Origin: CAZADH01 sp964483805
GTDB taxonomy: Bacteria > Muiribacteriota > Ozemobacteria > Ozemobacterales > Ozemobacteraceae
Direction of reading: 5' to 3'
Assembly: GCA_964483805.1 (NCBI GenBank)
Contig: CAZADH010000194.1
Coordinates: forward strand, 1-11,904
DNA length: 11,904 nt
The first letter of the stretch is position 1. Every line of letters starts with the position of its first letter. Shown piece by piece: positions 5,811 through 11,904 of this stretch. Under the pieces are notes generated by a model that was not told the origin of the DNA, made no database searches, and worked only from the letters and a program-made list of their open reading frames with translations. The position numbers were made by a program, and so were the translations under genes.

Positions 5811-7586
5811 ATGCTCAAGGGCGTCGCCATTTCGCCGGGGTACGCGCTCGGCAAGGCCTACTTCCTCAAGACTCTCGATTTCGACGAGATTCCGCGCGTC
5901 GACATCGGGGAGCGCGAGCTTCCCGACCACCAGACGCGGTTCGTCGATGCCCTCGCGAAAACGAAAGCCGAGATTTCCGGTTTGCTGGCCACGGCCCAGG
6001 TTCGCTCGGGGCTCGAGATCGCCAACATATTCAACGCCCACCTGATCCTCACCGATGACCCCGACCTCCACAAAGAGATCAAAAAACGCCTCGAACGCAA
6101 ACGCATCAATATCGAGGCCGTGGTGCTCGAAGTCATCCGTGAATACAGCGATTTCTTCCGGTCGTTGCCAGACACGCAGTTTCAAGAGAAAGCCGTCGAC
6201 ATTCTCGATGTCGGCAAACGGATCCTGAAAAATCTGCAGCGCCAACAAACGACGCACCCGTTGTCCGATCTGACCGAAAAAGTCGTCTTGATGGCTGATG
6301 ACATCACGCCTTCCGATGTCGTGTCTCTCGACACGCAAAAGATTCTCGGCATTGTCACGGCCGAGGGTACCGCCACCTCACACGCGGCGATTCTGGCGCG
6401 ATCGCTGGGGATCCCGGCATTGGCGCAGGTGAAGAACCTGACCCAGCATGTCGCCCACGGCGCGTTCGTCATCGTCGACGGCAACACCGGTACCCTGGTC
6501 TGCAATCCATCGGCCAAGATCATCGACGAGTACTACCAGTCGTTGGCCGACTTCCAGTCGCAGCAGCGGCGCCTGTTCGACGAACTGAGCATGCCTTCGC
6601 AGACGGCCGACGGCGTTGCGGTGAAGCTGCAGGCCAACATCGGGCAGACGCAAGACGTCGACGCCGTCCTGGTCAATCAGGCACACGGCATCGGGCTGTA
6701 CCGCACCGAGTTCACCTATTTGATTCGCCGGCGTTTTCCGACTGAAGAAGAGCTGTTCGACCTCTATTCAACGGTGGTGAACCGACTGGCGGGGGCCACC
6801 GTAGTGATTCGCACGATCGATCTGGGCGGCGACAAGATCTCGCATCTGCTCGACAATCCCGGCGAAAAGAACCCCGAGATGGGCTGGCGCGCCGTGCGTC
6901 TGGCTCTCGATCGCACCGATGTGTTTCACACCCAGATTCGGGCGATCGTGAGGGCGGCCGGGCAGGCAGCGCCCGGGCAGGTGAAGATGCTGCTGCCGAT
7001 GATCTCGAACCTGCACGAAGTCCGGCGCGCCAAAGCCATGGTCGAGCAGATTCGCAGCGAACTGTGTGCGGAGGGCAAGCCCGTACACGATCACCTGCCG
7101 ATCGGCGTCATGATCGAGGTTCCTTCGGCGGCCCTGCTGGCCGACCGCCTTGCGCGTGAAGTCGAGTTCTTCTCGATCGGCAGCAACGACCTCATCCAGT
7201 ACACTTTGGCCGTCGACCGGACCAATGCCCGGGTTGCACACCTCTACCAGCCACTCAATCCCGCGGTACTCGGCCTGATCCGCAGGGTCGTGCAGGTGGG
7301 TGATGCGGCCGGAATTCCTGTCAGCCTATGCGGTGAACTGGCCGGAGACGCCCGGTACACCATTCTCCTGCTCGGGTTGGGCTTGCGGGAACTGTCCATG
7401 AATGCGGTTTTCATCCCGCATATCAAGAAGCTTGTCCGCGCCGTTCGGCTCGACGAGGCACGCGCCATGATTCTGCCGTTGCTCGAACTCGACACCGCCG
7501 AAGAGATCGAGACACGCCTCGAGGTCATCAACCGAAATGTTTGCGGCGAGGAGTTTGCACCGCCGGCCCGACAGGCTACGGCCTGA
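5811..7586 (+). CDS. ptsI: Phosphoenolpyruvate-protein phosphotransferase (PTS enzyme I)
   Basis: Enzyme I (591 residues, usual length about 575) takes phosphate from PEP onto a histidine and passes it to HPr, the first step of the PTS, in the cytoplasm. Residues 1-240 form the N-terminal half: KGVAISPGYALGKA at the start, the helical HPr-binding part, then the phosphohistidine site GTATSHAAILARSLGIPA with His191. The C-terminal PEP barrel shows GIGLYRTEF with Arg298, PTEEEL, TIDLGGDK, NPEMGWRAVR, MLPMIS, GVMIEVPSAAL, FFSIGSNDLIQYTLAVDR, and SLCGELAGD with catalytic Cys507. All key residues are present, so it should be active. The phosphohistidine loop reads GTATSH rather than the commoner GGRTSH. 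No HPr or enzyme II gene lies in the window. It leads an operon; the next gene starts 20 bases later. Confidence 0.95.
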   Translation: MLKGVAISPGYALGKAYFLKTLDFDEIPRVDIGERELPDHQTRFVDALAKTKAEISGLLATAQVRSGLEIANIFNAHLILTDDPDLHKEIKKRLERKRINIEAVVLEVIREYSDFFRSLPDTQFQEKAVDILDVGKRILKNLQRQQTTHPLSDLTEKVVLMADDITPSDVVSLDTQKILGIVTAEGTATSHAAILARSLGIPALAQVKNLTQHVAHGAFVIVDGNTGTLVCNPSAKIIDEYYQSLADFQSQQRRLFDELSMPSQTADGVAVKLQANIGQTQDVDAVLVNQAHGIGLYRTEFTYLIRRRFPTEEELFDLYSTVVNRLAGATVVIRTIDLGGDKISHLLDNPGEKNPEMGWRAVRLALDRTDVFHTQIRAIVRAAGQAAPGQVKMLLPMISNLHEVRRAKAMVEQIRSELCAEGKPVHDHLPIGVMIEVPSAALLADRLAREVEFFSIGSNDLIQYTLAVDRTNARVAHLYQPLNPAVLGLIRRVVQVGDAAGIPVSLCGELAGDARYTILLLGLGLRELSMNAVFIPHIKKLVRAVRLDEARAMILPLLELDTAEEIETRLEVINRNVCGEEFAPPARQATA

Positions 7587-7606
7587 CGGCGTCGACTGAC
7601 GCGCCG

Positions 7607-8104
7607 ATGCGCAACTGCCTGTCTTCGAGCGTGACGGTACTTTTCGGTCTGGCGACGCTGCTCGCGTCATTGGCGAGCGCGGCCAACGACCATGGTCAAC
7701 ACCTGCCACGACACCCTGCGCAATTGGCCAACCAACCGATCAACATCGAACTTGCGCGCACGAACCCTGAGCGCACGATGGGGCTCATGTTCCGCACCGA
7801 CCTGGGTACCGACTCGGGCATGCTGTTTTGCTACAACTCGCCGCAGCCCATGGTTTTCTGGATGAAGAACACCCGGATTCCGCTCGACATCGTTTTTTTC
7901 GACCCCGACCTGCGCATCGTCGACTGGATCGAGGGCATGAAACCCGGGTACGGACTGCCTGAGGTGCAATTGCCGCGGTATGCAGCCAAGGTGCCGGCGC
8001 AATATGCACTGGAGCTTGCGTCGGGAAGTATCAAGGCCCGAGGGTTGGCCCTGGGCGACCGACTTATCGTTCCCCTGCCCCTCTTGCATGCCGACGAACC
8101 CTGA
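7607..8104 (+). CDS. Exported DUF192 family protein
   Basis: A 165-residue protein with a Sec signal peptide (residues 1-25 or 26; hydrophobic VLFGLATLLASLASA) followed by one DUF192 domain (PF02643) over about 40-160. The domain hallmarks are clear: ERTMGLMFR (55-63), GMLFCY (71-76), FWMKNTRIPLDIVFFD (84-99), and VPAQYALELASG leading to GDRLIV near the end. The family is widespread, periplasmic or extracytoplasmic, and has no established biochemical function. The ATG at 7607 is chosen because it starts the signal peptide; there is no good ribosome site, and earlier in-frame starts would overlap ptsI. A T7 run (7893-7899) lies in the IVFFD codons. It is the second gene of the plus operon, and its end overlaps the start proposed for the ligase gene by 17 bases. 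Confidence 0.88.
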   Translation: MRNCLSSSVTVLFGLATLLASLASAANDHGQHLPRHPAQLANQPINIELARTNPERTMGLMFRTDLGTDSGMLFCYNSPQPMVFWMKNTRIPLDIVFFDPDLRIVDWIEGMKPGYGLPEVQLPRYAAKVPAQYALELASGSIKARGLALGDRLIVPLPLLHADEP

Positions 8105-10550
8105 ACCCGCGGACGCGGCCGGCGCGGTCGCACCCGGCGGGTCCACTGGAGTCGCTCTGGTGCCGTACCGAAGGCCTGCACCGCCGCACAGCGGCATCGG
8201 ACTGCTGAAGCGGACACTGGGTCTCGCGACGGCCATCGCTTTGGCCCTGTCGCCGTGGTGCATCACCTTCGGTTCGTTCGATCCCTACCTGAATCAGGGT
8301 TGGGTGGTGCTCGGACTGGGGTTTCTCAACCTGGTCGCCGTGGTCCTCTTCCTGCCCTGGCTGGCACCGAGCCAGCGCCAGTTGCCCTGGATCCCCGCGG
8401 TGGCCGTGGTTTGGGCCGGCCTCGTCGTGTCGACCCTGCACTCCTCCTATCTGGCGAGCATGCGCCTGGCCATGGTGGCCGCCGGCCAATTGCTGGTGTT
8501 TGCGGGCATTCGCCTGTTCCTGCGCCGCGAAGACTGCCGCGCCGTCCTGGTGACGCTGGTCGGCTCCGGCACCGGATTGGCACTCTACGGACTAGCCCAG
8601 AAAGCGGGTTTCGACCTGTTTCGTTGGCACGATGTGCTGCCCGGCCTGGAGGTCATGGCCACCCTGGGGAACCCCAACCATCTGGGCGCATACCTCATGG
8701 CGACCAGCCTGATCGCCTTCGTGTTGTGGCGGGACGGGTTTGCCCCGACCCGACCCGGCCGATTGGCGCTGCTGACCTGCATCGCAATACAAATTACATG
8801 TTTGGTATTTACATATTCATTGGCATCCCGCCTTGGCATCGGCATCGGACTGGTGCTGTACTTCTGGCGATTCTGGGAGCGGCAGTCCGGCAGTTGGTTC
8901 CGCTGGCGGCCCTTGGCGGCGGCGCTGCCGGTCACCCTCATCATCGTCGTCGGGCACACGCTGCTGGCGCGACTGACCGCCACATATCCATGGCAGGATC
9001 TGGTCGCGGCCCCTTATGCCTGGTTCACGGCCACGACCCGATGCCAACTGTGGTTGATCGGTATGCAGTTGTTCGAGCAGTCGCCGTTTACCGGCATTGG
9101 TCTGGGCGCCACTCCCTATCTGGTCGCGCAGGTGCGCCACCCCGCGTGGGCGTTCTTGGGGTTGTCGTCGTGCAGCGATGATGTCCACGCCATCCAGTTG
9201 ACGGCACTTTCAGAACTGGGTCTGCTCGGGTTGTACGGGTTGGTGGCCGTTATCCTGGCCTTCGTCGCCGTCCACCGCTGGAAGGTGGCCCAGGACGACA
9301 GCGACCAGACCGTCACCCGCGCCACCTTCGTCGGTCTGCTGGTGCTCCTAGCCCACGGCGCCTACAACAACTCGCTGACCACCCTGCCTCTCGCCAATCT
9401 GGCGGTGTTGCTGGCGGCGGTGCACCAGACGTGGGCGCTGCAGTCGTGCCGGTGGCGCCCGCGTTGGCGGCTGTTTGCCATCGTCTATCTCGTGCTGCCA
9501 ATCGCCTTCGCAGTCGGAGCCATGTTATTACAACGTGCATATCAAACCGAGCAGCAGGCCATCTTTTCCGGTCAGAAAGCGCTGCTGGCCGGCGATCTGC
9601 CGACGGCAGTGCAGAGATTCGAGGCTGCCATTGCGGCCAATGGGCAGTCGCTGCTGGGATACGTCGGGCTAACCAATTGCCTCGAGCAACTGGGCGAACC
9701 CCGTCAGGCGTTGGCAATCCTCAGTCGCCTCGACCACCTGGCCCCCGGTTACATGAACAGTCGCTATCGCATGGCGCAACTGCACCTGGCCACCGGCAGA
9801 TTGCTCGAAGCGCATCGCTGGGCAGTCCGCCATCTCGAGAGTTCGCTGATGCCGACAGCGTTTCAACTCGTCGCCGCGATTCTCGAACGGGAAGGCCGCG
9901 ATCACGAGGCGATCACCCTCCTCGAAAAAGGACTGCGGCAGCGCCTCGACCACTTGCCACTCGAGCACGAGGCAACGCGCAGCATGCAACAGCGCTTGGG
10001 CCAGTATTACCTGGAACAGGGGCGACTCACACAGGCCGAGGATCTGCTGGCCTCCGCGGCGATCACGGCGCCGGCCCCGACCACCGACAATTTGTATTCA
10101 CGCGGTATTCTCCGTTACCGTCAGGGGTTGGCCACCGAAGCGATCCGCTTGCTGCAACAGGCTCTGCTGACGGCTTCGGACAGTCCGCAGATCCAGAACG
10201 CGCTGGGGTATCTGCTGATCGAGCGCGGCGACCTGCGCGCGGCCGAGCCGCTCCTGTTGGCGGCGTATAACCAATTGAAACAACAACCATCCCCCCCCCT
10301 TGCCGATCTTCTCGATGTCACACACAGCCTCGGCGTGCTATACTGGAGACTCAATGAGACTCCACGTGCCCGTGATCTGTTGGCGCTGGCCTACCAACAA
10401 ACGCCCCTCGACTGGCGGCAGGCAAAATCGTCGCGTGCGGCCGATCTCAAGCGACTTCTGCGCGCGATCAACGATCGCGAGCGTTTCGCCAGCGTGTTTC
10501 CTGGAGAACCGTTCGTGGCGGCGTCCGACTCTGTGACACTCGAACCATGA
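8088..10550 (+). CDS. O-antigen ligase / polymerase (Wzy/WaaL-type) membrane protein fused to C-terminal TPR repeats
   Basis: An 820-residue inner-membrane protein. Residues about 40-485 carry roughly a dozen hydrophobic segments with the hallmarks of the O-antigen ligase/polymerase family: GNPNHLGAYL (194-203), FTGIGLGATPYL, and DDVHAIQLTALSELGLLG with His367 in the main periplasmic loop region. The family joins or polymerises lipid-linked glycans at the periplasmic face; ligase, polymerase or protein-glycosylating activity cannot be told apart here. Residues about 485-777 are TPR-like helical repeats (for example AGDLPTAVQRFEAAI, RYRQGLATEAIRLLQQAL), probably for partner binding. The ATG at 8088 lacks a ribosome site; GTG at 8160 has TGGAG 8 bases upstream and is a real alternative (796 residues). 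Oddities: an AT-rich codon island at 8784-8825 within a membrane segment, and a C9 run at 10291-10299. The stop overlaps the kinase start (ATGA). Confidence 0.88.
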   Translation: MPTNPEPADAAGAVAPGGSTGVALVPYRRPAPPHSGIGLLKRTLGLATAIALALSPWCITFGSFDPYLNQGWVVLGLGFLNLVAVVLFLPWLAPSQRQLPWIPAVAVVWAGLVVSTLHSSYLASMRLAMVAAGQLLVFAGIRLFLRREDCRAVLVTLVGSGTGLALYGLAQKAGFDLFRWHDVLPGLEVMATLGNPNHLGAYLMATSLIAFVLWRDGFAPTRPGRLALLTCIAIQITCLVFTYSLASRLGIGIGLVLYFWRFWERQSGSWFRWRPLAAALPVTLIIVVGHTLLARLTATYPWQDLVAAPYAWFTATTRCQLWLIGMQLFEQSPFTGIGLGATPYLVAQVRHPAWAFLGLSSCSDDVHAIQLTALSELGLLGLYGLVAVILAFVAVHRWKVAQDDSDQTVTRATFVGLLVLLAHGAYNNSLTTLPLANLAVLLAAVHQTWALQSCRWRPRWRLFAIVYLVLPIAFAVGAMLLQRAYQTEQQAIFSGQKALLAGDLPTAVQRFEAAIAANGQSLLGYVGLTNCLEQLGEPRQALAILSRLDHLAPGYMNSRYRMAQLHLATGRLLEAHRWAVRHLESSLMPTAFQLVAAILEREGRDHEAITLLEKGLRQRLDHLPLEHEATRSMQQRLGQYYLEQGRLTQAEDLLASAAITAPAPTTDNLYSRGILRYRQGLATEAIRLLQQALLTASDSPQIQNALGYLLIERGDLRAAEPLLLAAYNQLKQQPSPPLADLLDVTHSLGVLYWRLNETPRARDLLALAYQQTPLDWRQAKSSRAADLKRLLRAINDRERFASVFPGEPFVAASDSVTLEP
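8786..8810. repeat. Second copy of the AATACAA-N9-TTGGTATTT motif, inside the ligase gene
   Basis: AATACAA (8786-8792), nine bases, then TTGGTATTT (8802-8810). The same arms at the same spacing occur at 3180-3204 in the intergenic gap after birA; ungapped identity over the 25 bases is 19. The arms are an imperfect inverted repeat (AATAC-AA against TTGGTATT). The segment is translated in the ligase gene and is much more AT-rich than its surroundings. Confidence 0.5.
10291..10299 (+). repeat. C9 homopolymer in the ligase-TPR coding sequence
   Basis: Nine consecutive C residues span the Ser-Pro-Pro-Leu codons in the last third of the TPR region. Loss of one C leads to a stop at 10534-10536 after a different tail of about 79 residues; gain of one C leads to a stop at 10355-10357. 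The sequence as given is in frame. Confidence 0.9.
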
Positions 10551-11904
10551 CCACGTTGCTGCGCCATTGGCGTCCCGTCCAGACCAGCGTGCTGGCCCTG
10601 TTGTCGGGCGTGCCGGCGACCCTTTTGGCGCAAACGGCAATGAACCTCGGCTCCCCCAGCACGAGCGGGGTCGAGAGCACGGCCGGTCATCATGCGTGCC
10701 TGGCGTATCCAGTCTCGAGTGTCGTCCTGCTGTTGATTGCCGCCGGCATCGTCGGCTTCGTCGTACTGCGCATGGTCAATCTGTTGAACGCGCAGCGTGC
10801 CGCCGTGCACCATCAACTCGAGCACCTGACGATCGGCGTCGCCATCGTCGACCACGAGGGCAAGGTCATTCTCTGGAACGATCACATGGCCAAGATTTCC
10901 GGATATCCGCCGCAGGAGGCCACGGCGCGAAGACTCGCCGATCTGGCGCTGTTTGCGGCCGCTGACGAGGCACGCATGCTGACGATAAGCAGCGAACCGC
11001 AGACGATCGAGTGCAAACTGACCCCCCGCCAAGGCACGAAGCTCGACGTTGCGGTGAAGACAGCGCCCCTGTTCAGTATGGCGCCCTGGCACGACCATCG
11101 GCAGTTGTTGATCGTCCAGGATCTGACCGAGGAACAGCAGCGCCAAGACCTGAGCCGCTCTTTGCAGGCGGCGCGCGAGCAGATGGTCAAACTCGCCGAG
11201 ATCGACAAGGTGAAATCCGAGTTTCTGGCGATCTGCAGTCACGAGTTGAAAACCCCGTTGGTATCGATCAGCGGTTACCTCGAACTGATCGCCTCAGGGC
11301 GCATGGGTCCGCTCACCGAGAAGCAGCAATCGGCCCTGGCCATTTCGTTGAAGAATGCCCAACGCCTCAACGAGATCCTCAGTTCACTGCTCGACTTCGC
11401 CCGCATGGAAGCAGGCGCTTTGCGCTACGAATTCACCACCCACCGGTTGTCGGGATTGTGTGACGAAGTATTGCAGGTCATCGACCCGATCGCCTCGAGT
11501 CGGGGGGTGCAGGTGCGATGCGAAGTGAACACCGATCTTCCCCGCGTCCTGGTCGACTCGACCTTGATCCATCGGGTTCTCATCAACCTGCTCGACAATG
11601 CCATCAAGTTCACACCCACCGGCGGCAGCGTGATCATTCGCTCACGGCCGGCATCTCCCGGTGAAGGGGTTGCCGGCGCCGAGGAATCGGTCGTCGTCGA
11701 GGTGGTCGACACGGGCAGCGGTATCGATCCGAACAAGCTGGCCCGCGTGAAAGACCCGTTCTACCAGGCCGACGCCTCCGACACGCGACGCACTGGCGGC
11801 ATCGGGCTGGGGTTGGCGATCGTCGAGAAGATCCTGGTCGGACACCAAAGCTCGCTGCAGATCGAGAGCGTCCCCGGGCGGGGCACAACGGCACGGTTCG
11901 CGCT
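10547..11904 (+). CDS. PAS-domain sensor histidine kinase (3' end cut by window edge)
   Basis: The frame is open from 10547 to the edge (452 complete codons) with no stop, so the gene is partial, probably lacking only a few C-terminal residues. Two hydrophobic segments (about 10-30 and 56-79) flank a short extracytoplasmic stretch of about 25 residues. A PAS domain follows (about 88-200; GVAIVDHEGKVILWN, ISGYPPQEA), then a helical linker, the dimerisation domain with SHELKTPL (phosphoacceptor His232), and an ATP-binding domain with NLLDNAIKFTP (N box, from 347), DTGSGID (G1, from 388), DPFYQAD (F box) and GGIGLGLAI (G2, from 417). All catalytic motifs are intact. The ATG overlaps the ligase stop (ATGA, 10547-10550) and lacks a clear ribosome site, so translation is probably coupled. 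The short sensor loop suggests that the signal comes from the membrane, a partner or the PAS domain. The response regulator is not in the window. Confidence 0.93.
   Translation, partial: MTTLLRHWRPVQTSVLALLSGVPATLLAQTAMNLGSPSTSGVESTAGHHACLAYPVSSVVLLLIAAGIVGFVVLRMVNLLNAQRAAVHHQLEHLTIGVAIVDHEGKVILWNDHMAKISGYPPQEATARRLADLALFAAADEARMLTISSEPQTIECKLTPRQGTKLDVAVKTAPLFSMAPWHDHRQLLIVQDLTEEQQRQDLSRSLQAAREQMVKLAEIDKVKSEFLAICSHELKTPLVSISGYLELIASGRMGPLTEKQQSALAISLKNAQRLNEILSSLLDFARMEAGALRYEFTTHRLSGLCDEVLQVIDPIASSRGVQVRCEVNTDLPRVLVDSTLIHRVLINLLDNAIKFTPTGGSVIIRSRPASPGEGVAGAEESVVVEVVDTGSGIDPNKLARVKDPFYQADASDTRRTGGIGLGLAIVEKILVGHQSSLQIESVPGRGTTARFA

Noticed and set aside
7893..7899. T7 run in the DUF192 gene as a second slippage site
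   Set aside because: It encodes the conserved IVFFD motif of the family, so the run is explained by protein conservation, and seven bases is short for phase variation.
8255..9181. Plus-strand open frame (308 codons) in another phase of the ligase gene
   Set aside because: It is Arg/Pro/Gly-rich with no membrane segments or motifs, whereas the overlapping ligase frame carries the family signatures.
10391..11242. Minus-strand open frame (283 codons) antisense to the kinase start and the ligase end
   Set aside because: The plus strand encodes an intact histidine kinase through this stretch with all catalytic motifs. The antisense product has no recognisable domain.
1..11904. Search for CRISPR arrays, tRNA/rRNA genes and insertion sequences
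   Set aside because: No regularly spaced repeats, cloverleaf candidates, transposase motifs or paired terminal inverted repeats were seen by eye; a tRNA or covariance-model scan was not possible here.

Overview
The window is GC-rich, densely coded bacterial DNA (by eye a little above 60% GC). It looks like chromosomal backbone from a diderm, probably little-studied bacterium: there are Sec signal peptides, a multi-pass O-antigen ligase/polymerase-type protein, and a YvyF-like zinc-ribbon protein of the kind found with flagellar genes. I cannot name the phylum; an uncultured deep lineage (for example Riflebacteria-like) is only a guess. I see no transposase, phage gene, CRISPR array, rRNA or tRNA.

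Layout. (1) 1-233 holds no supported gene. (2) 234-656 (-) encodes a small YvyF-like protein with two zinc ribbons around a helix-turn-helix. It diverges, across a 155-base gap, from (3) 812-3070 (+), a large secreted protein of unknown function with a Gly/Asn/Ala-rich middle and a C-terminal domain carrying the only two cysteines of the mature chain. (4) 3071-3225 is a convergent intergenic gap with three hairpins and a cluster of GAAATAC heptamers. (5) 3226-5677 (-) is a tight three-gene operon: surE, a nitrilase-superfamily amidase and birA. (6) 5678-5810 is a divergent promoter region. (7) 5811 to the right edge (+) is a second operon: PTS enzyme I, a secreted DUF192 protein, an O-antigen ligase/polymerase fused to TPR repeats, and a PAS-containing sensor histidine kinase cut by the window end.

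How the genes may work together. The minus operon is housekeeping: nucleotide phosphate removal, amide or metabolite repair, and biotin attachment. The plus operon mixes a PEP phosphotransfer enzyme with envelope functions and a membrane kinase that overlaps the ligase gene by ATGA, which suggests linked expression of envelope glycan assembly and sensing.

The points most worth a second look are: a run of nine C residues inside the ligase-TPR gene, in a position where slippage would alter its C terminus and perhaps the coupled kinase; a 25-base imperfect palindromic motif shared by the 3.2 kb intergenic gap and an AT-rich codon island in the ligase gene; overlapping back-to-back promoters between surE and ptsI; and the unrecognised Gly/Asn-rich secreted protein beside an apparently stand-alone YvyF-like regulator.
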